Positions 8,401 through 16,928 of a stretch of DNA of 64,000 nucleotides are shown one piece after another. Origin of the DNA: Alphaproteobacteria bacterium (GTDB lineage: Bacteria; Pseudomonadota; Alphaproteobacteria; CACIAM-22H2); NCBI GenBank assembly GCA_017308135.1, contig JAFKFM010000007.1, forward strand, positions 266,001 to 330,000. The letters are read 5' to 3'. Made by a program: the position numbers and the translations under genes. The first letter of the stretch is position 1. Every line of letters begins with the position of its first letter. The notes beneath the pieces were generated by a model that saw only the letters and a program-made list of their open reading frames with translations, had not been told where the DNA came from and ran no database searches.

Positions 8401-9171
8401 TCAACGCTTGCCGAAAACGGGTTTGCGCTTTTCGGCGAAGGCGCGCTGCGCCTCGCGCGTATCCTCGGTCAAGGACAACTCGGCCGAAACGCCCTGTTCG
8501 AAGCGATAGCCTTCGCGCAGCGACATTTCCTCGACCGTGTTGAAGGCGTGTTTGTTGCGCGCCAAAGCCACGGGGCTCTTGGCCGCAATCTCGGCCGCCA
8601 TCGCCAAAGCGGCGGGCATGAGCGCTTCGGGGGCCAGGCATTCCTCGACGATGCCCAGGCGATAGAGTTCCTGGGCGGGAACGCGCCGTCCGGTGAAGAA
8701 CATCATCCGCGCCTTGGTGCGCGGGAACAGTTCCAGGAATTTGGCGCCGCCCGCCAGGCCCACATCGATCTCCGGCATCTGGACATAGGCGGTCTCGGAT
8801 GCGAGCAGGATGTCGCAGCACGCCATCAACGCGTAGCCCGCGCCGATCGCGGCGCCGTTGATCGCCCCGATCACCGGCTTGGCGCAGTCGCGGATCGCGT
8901 AGAAGCTTTCGCGCGTCACGCGATTGTGGCGGATATAGTCGCCGCGCTGCGCGGTCATGCTCCGCCGTTCCTTGATGTCCGCACCGGCGGAGAATACTTT
9001 CCCGCCGCCGGTCAGGATCACGCAGCGGATATCCGGATCGTCGCTCAGCGTGTCGAACACCCAGGTGAGTTCCGTGCGCGTGCGGAAATTCTGCGCGTTG
9101 ACCGGCGGACGGTCGAACGTGACGGTGGCGATGCCGTCTTTGCGGTCGATGCGGAATTGTTCGAGATCCAT
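8401..9171 (-). CDS. Enoyl-CoA hydratase/isomerase family protein
   Basis: A 256-residue crotonase. The oxyanion loop FSAGADIKER is at residues 60-69 and Glu134 in MPEI matches the second catalytic Glu of hydratases. The first Glu position is Ala114 (GAGYALM), so it may be an isomerase, hydrolase or other crotonase rather than a standard hydratase. The ATG at 9171 is chosen because AGGGAGA precedes it; a longer in-frame extension has no family similarity. It is the first gene of a two-gene operon with the FadJ-like gene and is divergent from another crotonase at 9319. Confidence 0.9.
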   Translation of the reverse strand: MDLEQFRIDRKDGIATVTFDRPPVNAQNFRTRTELTWVFDTLSDDPDIRCVILTGGGKVFSAGADIKERRSMTAQRGDYIRHNRVTRESFYAIRDCAKPVIGAINGAAIGAGYALMACCDILLASETAYVQMPEIDVGLAGGAKFLELFPRTKARMMFFTGRRVPAQELYRLGIVEECLAPEALMPAALAMAAEIAAKSPVALARNKHAFNTVEEMSLREGYRFEQGVSAELSLTEDTREAQRAFAEKRKPVFGKR

Positions 9172-9318
9172 CGGCGTCTCCCTGCTGCGGCCGGGAAAAC
9201 TAGCAGCGGCCCAGGGGGCGGACCATCCAGCCCGGTGAAAACCAACTATCGAGCATATGAAACGTCGTGCGGGGGCCCTACGCCCTAAAATGGCGCCGTT
9301 TCCAGCAGGGAGGATCGG

Positions 9319-10077
9319 GTGTCGGGGATCGAGATCACGCGCGACGCGAACGGGGTGGCGACCGTTTGGCTCAGCAATCCGGGGCGGCTGAACGCGCTGT
9401 CCAACCGCATGATTCACGGTCTGAAGGCGGCGATGGACGAATTGGCCGCCGACGGCGCATGCCGCGTCGCGGTGCTGCGCGGCAAGGATGGCGTATTCTG
9501 CGCCGGTCGCGACTTGAAGGATCTGGGCGCGTTGCAGGAAGCGCCGCCGGCGGAAATCGACGCGATGTACGACGCGCTGGAGGCGATGCACTGGTCGGTG
9601 CAGAATTTCCCCAAGCCGTTGATCGCGGCGGTCGAGCGTTACGCGCTGGGCATCGCCACGATGATCGTCGCCTGGACCGATATTTCGATCGCCGAGGCAG
9701 GCGTCAAATTCGGTTTTCCCGAGGTGCGCAAGGGCATCACGCCCTATGGCGCCATTCCGACCTTGCGCCGGGTGATGCCGTTGCGCGCGATGATGGATCT
9801 GATCCTGTCGGGAAGGACGATCGAAGCGCCCGAGGCGCGCGAATACGGGCTGGTCAGCCGCGTCGTGGCGCCGGGCACGCTGGAAGCAAGCCTCGCCGGC
9901 GTCCTCGAGGAACTTTTGGCGGGCAAGCCGGGCGCCTTGGAGCGTATCAAGCGTTTCGCGCTGGACAGCGAAACCCTGGATCAGCGCGCGGCGGTGGCGC
10001 TCGCCACGCGCTTGGCCAAGGCGGGTACGGGCGATCCGGAGGCCAAAAGCGGTATCGGCGGATTTCTCAAAAGCTGA
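9319..10077 (+). CDS. Enoyl-CoA hydratase/isomerase family protein
   Basis: A 252-residue crotonase starting with GTG at 9319, supported by GGGAGG at 9308-9313. The oxyanion segment FCAGRDLKDL is at residues 60-69 and Glu135 lies in FPEV. The position of the first hydratase Glu is Met115 (GIATMIV), so ordinary hydration is doubtful. It diverges from the crotonase/FadJ-like operon across 147 bases, which must hold two promoters. An imperfect hairpin follows the stop. The acyl-CoA substrate is unknown. Confidence 0.9.
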   Translation: MSGIEITRDANGVATVWLSNPGRLNALSNRMIHGLKAAMDELAADGACRVAVLRGKDGVFCAGRDLKDLGALQEAPPAEIDAMYDALEAMHWSVQNFPKPLIAAVERYALGIATMIVAWTDISIAEAGVKFGFPEVRKGITPYGAIPTLRRVMPLRAMMDLILSGRTIEAPEAREYGLVSRVVAPGTLEASLAGVLEELLAGKPGALERIKRFALDSETLDQRAAVALATRLAKAGTGDPEAKSGIGGFLKS

Positions 10078-10078
10078 T

Positions 10079-10111
10079 TGCCGGACGACAAACAGGTTTG
10101 CACTTCCGGCA
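10079..10111 (+). terminator. Interrupted stem-loop after the crotonase gene
   Basis: TGCCGGA (10079-10085) pairs with TCCGGCA (10105-10111), and an inner CAAAC pairs with GTTTG (10089-10100). No T-run follows. It may be a weak terminator or 3'-end hairpin for the gene ending at 10077. Confidence 0.4.
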
Positions 10112-10180
10112 GGGCTTCAATCCGGCGGTAAGCGCTTAAGATAGCGACGGAATTTCAACGTAAGACGGGATCTTGAAAAG

Positions 10181-11266
10181 ATGAGCTCGCAAAATCGCGC
10201 GCCCCAGCGCGTCATCCATGTCGGCGTCGGCGTTTTCGGCAAGCGCTGGTGCAGCGACTTCCTGCGCAGCAACGTGGTCGACGGCACGATCCAAGTCGTC
10301 GCCTTGGTCGACCGCAACCCCGAAAACCTGAAGGCCGGACAGGTCGCGTTGGGCCTGCGCGACGACCAGTGCTTCACCGATGCGGCCCAAGCCTTCAAGG
10401 CGGTGAAGGCGGATTTCTGCACGGTCGCGACCACGCCCGCGCATCACGAGGAAGTGATCGACGCGGCGATCGCCGCCGGGCTCGACATTCTGTGCGAAAA
10501 GCCGATCGCCGACACGATGGCGGCCACGTTGCGCATCGCGCAGAAGGTGAAAGCGGCGGGCCGCAAGATGGCGGTGACGATGAGCCACCGCTACGACCAG
10601 GACAAGACCACGCTGCGCCGCGTCGTGAAATCCGGCCAGCTCGGCAAGATCAACGCGATCGGCATGCGCTTCCAGGGCGATATGCGCCAGCATATGGCGT
10701 GGAGCTCGCTGTTCCGGCACGAGATGGATCACCCGCTGCTGATCGAAGGCTCGATCCATCACATGGATATCCTGGCCGATCTGGCCGGCGACAAATGCGA
10801 AAGCGTTTTCGCGACGACGTGGCGCCCGTCCTACGCCGCCTATAAGGGCGATACGGACGCAGTGGTCGTGCTGGGTTTTGCCAACGGCGTGAAGGCGGTC
10901 TACGAGGGCACCTGCGCGCACTCGACCGGCCTCAACACCTTCTACAAGGAATATATCCGTGTGGATGGCGAGCACGGCACGGCGATCCTGACCCATCGCA
11001 CGGTGGAATTGTTCATGCGCCAGGATATCTGGCGCCAGCAGCATCGCGAAGGCCAGGGACAGAAGATCGATCTGTTGGTCCAGCCCAAATGGATCAACAA
11101 CTGGCTGATCGAACGCTTCGCGCAATGGCGCGTGGGCGGGGCGCCGCTGGAAACCGAAGTCGCGAACAACGTGCAAACGTCGGCGATGATCTTCGCGGCG
11201 ATCGAAAGCCAGCGCATCGGCGCGCCGGTTCAGCTGGCGCCGTTCGTCGCGGCGGCGGGGCGCTGA
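10181..11266 (+). CDS. Gfo/Idh/MocA family oxidoreductase
   Basis: A 361-residue NAD(P)-dependent oxidoreductase of the glucose-fructose oxidoreductase/inositol dehydrogenase family. The N-terminal Rossmann fold begins HVGVGVFGKRW, and the CEKPIADT segment (about residue 105) carries the conserved Glu-Lys-Pro of the family. The C-terminal half is the substrate-binding beta-sheet domain with a GSIHHMDIL segment. Members act on cyclitols, sugars and amino sugars. It is followed after 3 bases by an SDR gene, a pairing common in polyol catabolism; no transporter or kinase here fixes the substrate. Confidence 0.9.
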   Translation: MSSQNRAPQRVIHVGVGVFGKRWCSDFLRSNVVDGTIQVVALVDRNPENLKAGQVALGLRDDQCFTDAAQAFKAVKADFCTVATTPAHHEEVIDAAIAAGLDILCEKPIADTMAATLRIAQKVKAAGRKMAVTMSHRYDQDKTTLRRVVKSGQLGKINAIGMRFQGDMRQHMAWSSLFRHEMDHPLLIEGSIHHMDILADLAGDKCESVFATTWRPSYAAYKGDTDAVVVLGFANGVKAVYEGTCAHSTGLNTFYKEYIRVDGEHGTAILTHRTVELFMRQDIWRQQHREGQGQKIDLLVQPKWINNWLIERFAQWRVGGAPLETEVANNVQTSAMIFAAIESQRIGAPVQLAPFVAAAGR

Positions 11267-11269
11267 TCC

Positions 11270-12025
11270 ATGCGTTTGAAAGGCAAGACGGCCCTGATCA
11301 CCGGGGCGGGTTCGGGTTTCGGCGCGGAGATGGCGCGGCGTTTCGCAAGCGAAGGTGCGGTCGTGATCTGCGCCGATCGCAACGCGGAAAACGCGCAAGC
11401 GGTCGCCTCGTCGATCGGGGCGAATGCCCACGCCGCCGCGTGCGACGTGTCGAGTTCGGAGCAGGTCAAGGCGTTGGCCGAAAAAGCCGCCGCCGTGACC
11501 GGCCGCATCGACGTGCTGGTCAACAACGCCGGCATTTCCCAGCAGCCGCGCCGCATCGCCAAACTGCCGGAGGCCGAGATCGACGCGATCTTCGCGGTCA
11601 ACGTGAAGGCGCTCTACCACACCGCCGCGCATATTCTGCCGATCATGGTGGCGGGCGGGGGCGGATCGGTCATCAACATCGCCTCGGTCACCGCGATCCG
11701 TCCGCGTCCGGGGATGACTTGGTACAACGCGGCCAAGGCGGCGGTGATCTCGATCACGCAATCGATGGCGGGCGAGTTCGCGGAAAACCGCGTGCGCGTC
11801 AACGTGATTGCGCCCGGCGTGGGGCGTACGCCGATGTTCGACGCGATCTTCAAAGACCCGAAAAAAGCCGACGAGGCGCATGACCGCCTGGTCGAAACCT
11901 TTCCGCTCGGCCGTTTGTCGAAGCCCTCGGATATCGCGGGGGCGGCCCTCTATCTCGCGTCCGACGATGCGGAATTCGTCACCGGCATCGTGTTGCCGGT
12001 CGATGGCGGCCGCCTGATCGCTTAG
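11270..12025 (+). CDS. Short-chain dehydrogenase/reductase (SDR)
   Basis: A classical SDR of 251 residues with the cofactor motif TGAGSGFG near residues 12-19, the NNAG motif in VNNAGIS, and Tyr-Lys in WYNAAKAA. The C-terminus VLPVDGGRLIA is typical. It likely oxidises or reduces a hydroxy group using NAD(P). It sits 3 bases after the Gfo/Idh/MocA gene and should be translated from the same message. It converges on the tctA at 12041 with only 15 bases between stops and no obvious terminator. Confidence 0.92.
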   Translation: MRLKGKTALITGAGSGFGAEMARRFASEGAVVICADRNAENAQAVASSIGANAHAAACDVSSSEQVKALAEKAAAVTGRIDVLVNNAGISQQPRRIAKLPEAEIDAIFAVNVKALYHTAAHILPIMVAGGGGSVINIASVTAIRPRPGMTWYNAAKAAVISITQSMAGEFAENRVRVNVIAPGVGRTPMFDAIFKDPKKADEAHDRLVETFPLGRLSKPSDIAGAALYLASDDAEFVTGIVLPVDGGRLIA

Positions 12026-12040
12026 GCGGCCGCGTCCCCA

Positions 12041-13543
12041 TTATTCCTCGCGCAAGACCGGCGGCTTGACCGCCGGCTGCTTGATCGCCGTCCAGAAGGT
12101 CAGCAACAGCATGATCGCGGACAGTACCAGCAGCGTGCCGCTGATCGGGCGCATCAGAATTTCCATCGGATCGCCGAAGGCGGAAAGCATCGCGCGGCGG
12201 AAATTCTCCTCCAGCATCGGGCCGAGGATGAAGCCGATCAGCATCGGCGTCGGCTCGAAATCGAGCAGGCGCATCGCGTAGCCCAGCGCGCCGATTCCGA
12301 GCACCAGCCACACGTCGAGCAGCTGGAACTTGACGCTATAGGCGCCGACGCAGATCAACACCAGAATGACCGGATAGAGCAGCCGATACGGGATGCTGAG
12401 CAGGCGCACCCATAGGCCGATCATCGGCAGGTTCAAGATCAGCAGCATCACGTTGCCGACCCAGAAGCTGGCGATCACGCCCCAGAACAGGTCGGCGTGT
12501 TCGGTCATCAAGCGCGGGCCGGGATTGATGCCTTGCATCATCAGGGCGCTGAGCATCACGGCGGTCGATGCGGTGGCGGGGATGCCCATCGTCAGAACCG
12601 GGATGAAGGCGGTTTGCGCGGCGGCATTGTTGGCGGATTCGGGGCCTGCGACGCCTTCGATCGCGCCCTTGCCGAAACGCGAGGGATCCTTGGCGACGCG
12701 TTTTTCCAGCGCGTAGCTCATGAACGACGCGACCGTGGCGCCCAGGCCCGGCAGCGGACCGATCGCCGACCCCACGCCGAAGCCGCGCAAAGTGGGCCAA
12801 ACCGAACGCTTGATGTCGTCGCGCGTGGGAACCATAGCGCGCAAGGGGATCTTCTGCTTGGCGCCGCCGGTGTCGGCGTTGCGGATCGAGGCGATCACTT
12901 CGGTGATGCCGAACAGGCCCATCGTCACGGCCGCGACGTTGATTCCGTCGGACAATTCGGGGATGCCGTACATGTAGCGGTTGGCGCCGCTGATCACGTC
13001 CGTGCCGACGAGACCGATCAGCAGGCCCACGCCGACCATCGCCAGCGATTTCAACGGCGAGCCGCCGGTCATCAGCGAGAGCGCGATTAACGCGAACACC
13101 ATCGCCGCGAAATACTCGGCCGCGCCGAACGCGAAGGCGACGGCGACAATGGCGGGGCTGAGCGCGATCAGCACGACGATGCCGAGGCTGCCGCCGATGA
13201 ACGAGGCGATGGCCGTGATCGACAGCGCCACGCCGGCGCGACCCTGCTTGCTCATCGGATAGCCGTCGAGGCACGTGACGGCGCTGGACGCCCCGCCGGG
13301 CAAATTCAGCAGAATCGACGCGGTCGATCCGCCATATTCCGAGCCGTAGTAGACGCCCGCCAGCATGATGATCGCGGGCGTGGGATCCAGATAGAACGTG
13401 ATCGGCAGCAGCATCGAGATCGTCGCGAGCGGACCGATGCCGGGCAGCACGCCGATCGCCGTACCCAACGTGACGCCGATAAAGCAGTAGGCGAGATTCT
13501 GGAACGACAGCGCGACGCTGAAGCCCATGAGGATATCTTCCAC
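12041..13543 (-). CDS. tctA: TctA family large membrane subunit of a TTT transporter
   Basis: A 500-residue TctA with the blocks GVLPGIGPLATI, YYGSEYGGSTASIL, PESANNAAAQTAFIP and PYRLLYP. The start is taken as GTG at 13543, five bases after the tctB stop, giving MEDILMGFSVAL, which aligns with other TctA starts; an internal ATG five codons later is the alternative. It is the last gene of a standard tctC-tctB-tctA operon (15062 to 12041), so this TTT system is complete. The substrate is unknown. Confidence 0.94.
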   Translation of the reverse strand: MEDILMGFSVALSFQNLAYCFIGVTLGTAIGVLPGIGPLATISMLLPITFYLDPTPAIIMLAGVYYGSEYGGSTASILLNLPGGASSAVTCLDGYPMSKQGRAGVALSITAIASFIGGSLGIVVLIALSPAIVAVAFAFGAAEYFAAMVFALIALSLMTGGSPLKSLAMVGVGLLIGLVGTDVISGANRYMYGIPELSDGINVAAVTMGLFGITEVIASIRNADTGGAKQKIPLRAMVPTRDDIKRSVWPTLRGFGVGSAIGPLPGLGATVASFMSYALEKRVAKDPSRFGKGAIEGVAGPESANNAAAQTAFIPVLTMGIPATASTAVMLSALMMQGINPGPRLMTEHADLFWGVIASFWVGNVMLLILNLPMIGLWVRLLSIPYRLLYPVILVLICVGAYSVKFQLLDVWLVLGIGALGYAMRLLDFEPTPMLIGFILGPMLEENFRRAMLSAFGDPMEILMRPISGTLLVLSAIMLLLTFWTAIKQPAVKPPVLREE

Positions 13544-13548
13544 GGGCT

Positions 13549-14004
13549 TTACTCCAGGAACGACGGCAGACGGAAGCCGGGCATCTGTAGACCGAGCGCG
13601 ACGCGGAAAACGAGCCAGCCGAGCAGCGCAGTGCCGATCGCCAGAATCCAAGTTTGGCGCGTGCGGCTGTCGGGGTCACCCATCGCGCCGACGACGATGC
13701 CGATCGCGATCGCCGGCAGCAGGCCGATTTGTTCGAGCAGGACGCCGAAGGCGAGGATGCTGCCGAGCGAGGCGAGAACCGGCCGCCATTCGGGCCGATC
13801 CATGCGCACGCCCGCGCGAATCAAGCCCATGCCGGCGATGACGATACCGAGTACGACGACGAAACCCGATGCGAGCATCGGGAAATAGCCGGGCCCCATC
13901 TCGATCGCGTCGCCGATCCGCATTTTCATCGCGCCGGCGAGGAAGACGAGCCCGATGACGGCGACCGAAACGCCGCCGATGAAATCCTTGTTCGCGATAC
14001 GCAT
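13549..14004 (-). CDS. tctB: TctB family small membrane subunit of a TTT transporter
   Basis: A 151-residue membrane protein with about four hydrophobic spans and the TctB motif EMGPGYFPML near residue 35. It pairs with the TctA encoded immediately downstream. A purine-rich GGGGGGC precedes the ATG at 14004. It is separated from the tctC gene by 80 bases holding a very stable hairpin (14046-14076), which could set different levels of the binding protein and the membrane subunits. Confidence 0.9.
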   Translation of the reverse strand: MRIANKDFIGGVSVAVIGLVFLAGAMKMRIGDAIEMGPGYFPMLASGFVVVLGIVIAGMGLIRAGVRMDRPEWRPVLASLGSILAFGVLLEQIGLLPAIAIGIVVGAMGDPDSRTRQTWILAIGTALLGWLVFRVALGLQMPGFRLPSFLE

Positions 14005-14045
14005 CGCGCCCCCCGTTTGGCCTTACGCGACGCCATGTGCGTCGA

Positions 14046-14076
14046 GCGCGTCCGCCGGCCGGGCCGGCGGACGCGC
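14046..14076 (-). repeat. 15-bp-arm inverted repeat between tctC and tctB
   Basis: Bases 14046-14060 are the exact reverse complement of 14062-14076, with one central base. The structure starts 8 bases downstream of the tctC stop on the minus strand and no U-run follows. It fits an intra-operon RNA hairpin that protects the binding-protein message or partly blocks read-through into tctBA. Confidence 0.8.
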
Positions 14077-14084
14077 AACGTCGA

Positions 14085-15062
14085 TCAGTCCGCCAGCGAG
14101 ATGTTGGCCTCGGTGGCGACTTGCTTCCAGGTGTTCAATTCGTCGACGACGAGCTTCTTGAAGTCCTCGCCGCCCAGATATGCCGGCGTGTAACCGAGTT
14201 CGTTCAACCGCTTCACGATGGCCGGATCCTCGAGCATGCCGCGAATCTCGGTGCGCAGACGGTCGAGGATCGGCGCCGGCGTGTTTTTGGGCGTCATCAT
14301 GCCGTAATAGACGGTCAGTTCGACGTTCACGCCCGCTTCCTTCAGCGTCGGCGTATCGGGATAGAGCGGGTGGCGCGACGGCCCGGTCTGCGCGAGCGCG
14401 CGGATCTTGCCCGCTTGGACATGCGGCGCGCCGGTTGTCGGCGTCAGCCACAGCATTTCGGTGTGGCCGCCGATCAGATCGGTCAGCGCCGGGCCGATCC
14501 CGTTGAACGGGATATGGGTCTGGCGCACGCCCGTGCGCATGCCGAACAGCACCGTGCCCATATGCGGGGCGCCGCCCACGCCCGACGAGCCGTAGCGCAC
14601 GCGACCGGGCCGCTCCTTCGACAACGCGATCAGTTCGGCGAGGTTGGTGGCGGGCACCGAGGGATGCACCGCGACCACGAAAGGAACGTGGACGATGCGC
14701 GCGAGGAATTCGAAATCGTCCGGTACCTTATAGGGCACGGATTTGCGCACGGCGGGCAGCACGCTCATGCCGTCCGACGGCGACCACAACAGAGTGTAGC
14801 CGTCGGGCTTGGCGCGTGCGGCGCGGTCGAGGCCGATCGCCGAGCCGCCGCCGGCGACGTTCTCGACCACGACCTGCTGGCCCAAACGCTTGGTGAAATA
14901 CTCGGCCGTCAACCGGCCCAGCAAATCGTTGCCCGCACCTGGCGCGAACGGAACGATGATGGTGATCGGGCCGGCCTTGGGCCATTCCTGCGCGACCGCA
15001 CCGGACAAACCGGCCGCCGTGACGGCGATCGCGGCAAATGCCGCGGTGACAAAACGTTTCAT
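14085..15062 (-). CDS. tctC: Bug/TctC family periplasmic solute-binding protein
   Basis: A 325-residue Bug-family binding protein. The N-terminus MKRFVTAAFAA continues into a hydrophobic signal peptide with likely cleavage after AVAQ, and the mature part has TIIVPFAPGAGND, typical of the family. The ATG at 15062 is chosen because GGGAGGAG precedes it closely; an in-frame ATG 60 bases upstream would add an unrelated tail. It captures a carboxylate in the periplasm and passes it to the TctBA encoded downstream. It is the first gene of the operon; the 269-base gap upstream should hold its promoter. Confidence 0.94.
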   Translation of the reverse strand: MKRFVTAAFAAIAVTAAGLSGAVAQEWPKAGPITIIVPFAPGAGNDLLGRLTAEYFTKRLGQQVVVENVAGGGSAIGLDRAARAKPDGYTLLWSPSDGMSVLPAVRKSVPYKVPDDFEFLARIVHVPFVVAVHPSVPATNLAELIALSKERPGRVRYGSSGVGGAPHMGTVLFGMRTGVRQTHIPFNGIGPALTDLIGGHTEMLWLTPTTGAPHVQAGKIRALAQTGPSRHPLYPDTPTLKEAGVNVELTVYYGMMTPKNTPAPILDRLRTEIRGMLEDPAIVKRLNELGYTPAYLGGEDFKKLVVDELNTWKQVATEANISLAD

Positions 15063-15177
15063 GATAGCTCCTCCCGGGATTTCTCCGCCCGCGTTGTTCC
15101 GTGGGACGGCATACAAATTCACGTCGAGACCGCCGGCAGGCTAACACGCGAATTTTATTGGTCCCGTCAAACGTCCG

Positions 15178-15192
15178 TTGCGCGCTGCGCAA
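15178..15192. promoter_or_regulatory. Short palindrome in a divergent intergenic region
   Basis: TTGCGC-GCT-GCGCAA is an exact inverted repeat with a 3-base centre. It lies between the divergent tctC (start 15062) and SnoaL-like gene (start 15332). It could be an operator for either, but short GC-rich palindromes also arise by chance. Confidence 0.3.
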
Positions 15193-15331
15193 AGGAAGGC
15201 CGTTTTGCCGCACCGCAACGACGCAATTTGGCGGGTACATGTTGCGCCGAATGCAAATCAGCTTGTCGCGACCGCCGTCGTGACGATCCGGTCCGCACAT
15301 GGCACTTCCGACCCAAATTACGGGAGGGACC

Positions 15332-15763
15332 ATGGACGGATCGGTACGGCGGGAAATCGAAGCGGAATGCCGGGCGTTGCTTGCCGATTACGCGGTCGCG
15401 GTCGACAAGGGCGACGGCGCCGCGATGGCGGCGATGTTCGCGGCAGACGGCGTGCTGCGCCGGGGCGATACGGTGCTGACCGGCCCCGCCGAAATCCCGA
15501 AGATCATCGGCCAGCGGCCCGACGATCTGGTGATGCGCCATATGGTCACGACGGTCTCGGTCCAGGTGCGCGACCAAAACAGCGCGACGGCCTTGGCCTA
15601 TTACATGGTCTACAACGCGCGCGGTGCGGCCCTGCCGCTGGCCATGGCGCAGCCTTTCAGCATCGGCGAATGGCATTGCGCGTTCGTCAACACGCCGGCC
15701 GGCTGGCGCCTGTCGTCGTTCGAAATCAAGCGCGTCTTCGTGCGCGACGCGCCAAAAGCCTAA
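15332..15763 (+). CDS. SnoaL/NTF2-like fold protein
   Basis: A 143-residue protein with the alpha+beta pattern of the NTF2/SnoaL family: an N-terminal helix ending in LADYAVAVDKGDGAAMAAMFAADGVLRRGD, read in two parts, then the barrel strands to about residue 135. Such proteins are small hydrolases, isomerases, dehydratase-like enzymes or binding proteins. The ATG at 15332 follows GGGAGGG (15322-15328), so the in-frame start 33 bases upstream is unlikely. It lies 4 bases ahead of a CoA-transferase gene and may handle that enzyme's substrate. The exact reaction is not readable. Confidence 0.8.
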   Translation: MDGSVRREIEAECRALLADYAVAVDKGDGAAMAAMFAADGVLRRGDTVLTGPAEIPKIIGQRPDDLVMRHMVTTVSVQVRDQNSATALAYYMVYNARGAALPLAMAQPFSIGEWHCAFVNTPAGWRLSSFEIKRVFVRDAPKA

Positions 15764-15767
15764 CGCG

Positions 15768-16928
15768 ATGATCCCCGGGCTTCTCGACGGCTTCCGCGTC
15801 ATCGATCTGGGCAGTTTCATCACGGCACCTTTCGCCGCGATGCTGCTGGGCGATCTTGGCGCCGAAGTGATCAAGGTCGAACGCCCCGGCGGCGGCGATC
15901 CGTTCCGCAATTTCGAAAGCGGGCTCTACGGGCCGCAATTCAAGGCATTCAACCGCAACAAAAAAAGTCTCGTGCTCGATCTGACGACCGAGGCCGATCG
16001 CAAGCTGCTGGCCGAGCTCGTTCGGCGCTCCGACGCCTTGATCGAGAATTACCGGCCGGGCGTGATGGCGCGCCTGGGTTTGGATGCGGGTGCCGCGACG
16101 GCGCTCAATCCGCGTCTCGTCTATTGCTCGATCACCGGATTCGGCCCCGACGGGCCGTCCGCGGGTATGGCGGCCTACGACACGGTGGCGCAAGCGGCGT
16201 CGGGCTATCTCAGCCTGTTCGTCGCGCCCGGCGACACGACGATCAAAGGCCCCGCCGCCGCCGACGCGGTGACCGGGCTTTACGCCGCCTATGGCGTGCT
16301 GGGCGCGTTGCTGTCGCGCGAGCGCACGGGGAAGGGCCGCGTGCTCGACGTGCCGATGATGGCGGCCGTCGCGCATTTCGCCAGCGAGCCCTATCAGCAT
16401 TACTTCACGCGCGGCGTGGTGCCCGCCCCGGTGCACCGCTCGCAGATATCCCAATCCTTCGCCTTCGCCTGCGCCGACGGCGCGTTGCTCGCCGTGCATC
16501 TGTCCTCGCCGGTCAAATTCTGGGAAGGGCTGATCGCGGCGACGGGCCGTCCCGATCTTGCGGCCGATCCGCGTTTCGCCGGCCGCATGGACCGCGTGAA
16601 CAATTACGCGGCGCTGGAAACCGAACTTGCCGCGACGTTTGCCGCCAAGAAGCGCGGCGAATGGATCGAATTGCTAACCCGCCACGACGTGCCCCACGCC
16701 GCCGTGCTCTCGCTGGCCGAAGTCGTCGACGATCCCCAGGCGCGGCATATCGGCCTCGAACAGCGCGCGACCCATCCGCTCGAAGGCGAGGTGCGCGGGA
16801 TCCGCAATCCGATCGGTTTCGCCGGCGCGCCGGAAAGCTTCGCGCCGCCGCCCGTGCTGGGCGAGGACAGCGACGCGCTTCGCGCTTGGCTATCGGCGCC
16901 GGGCGATCAGCGCACGAAGCCGAAATAA
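15768..16928 (+). CDS. CaiB/BaiF family (class III) CoA-transferase
   Basis: A 386-residue class III CoA-transferase that would move CoA between acyl groups. It has the N-terminal GLRVID-like start (GFRVIDLGS), GDLGAEVIKVERP, the NRNKKSLVLDL block and Asp166 in AAADAVTG at the position of the catalytic aspartate of formyl-CoA transferase. It follows the SnoaL-like gene by 4 bases. Its last 22 bases overlap the convergent TRAP dctM gene. Known relatives act on carnitine, bile acids, oxalate, mesaconate and aromatic acids; which applies here is unknown. Confidence 0.93.
   Translation: MIPGLLDGFRVIDLGSFITAPFAAMLLGDLGAEVIKVERPGGGDPFRNFESGLYGPQFKAFNRNKKSLVLDLTTEADRKLLAELVRRSDALIENYRPGVMARLGLDAGAATALNPRLVYCSITGFGPDGPSAGMAAYDTVAQAASGYLSLFVAPGDTTIKGPAAADAVTGLYAAYGVLGALLSRERTGKGRVLDVPMMAAVAHFASEPYQHYFTRGVVPAPVHRSQISQSFAFACADGALLAVHLSSPVKFWEGLIAATGRPDLAADPRFAGRMDRVNNYAALETELAATFAAKKRGEWIELLTRHDVPHAAVLSLAEVVDDPQARHIGLEQRATHPLEGEVRGIRNPIGFAGAPESFAPPPVLGEDSDALRAWLSAPGDQRTKPK

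Noticed and set aside
14046..14076. Intrinsic terminator after tctC
   Set aside because: The stem is strong but no U-run follows and tctB/tctA on the same strand need read-through; an intra-operon hairpin is more likely.
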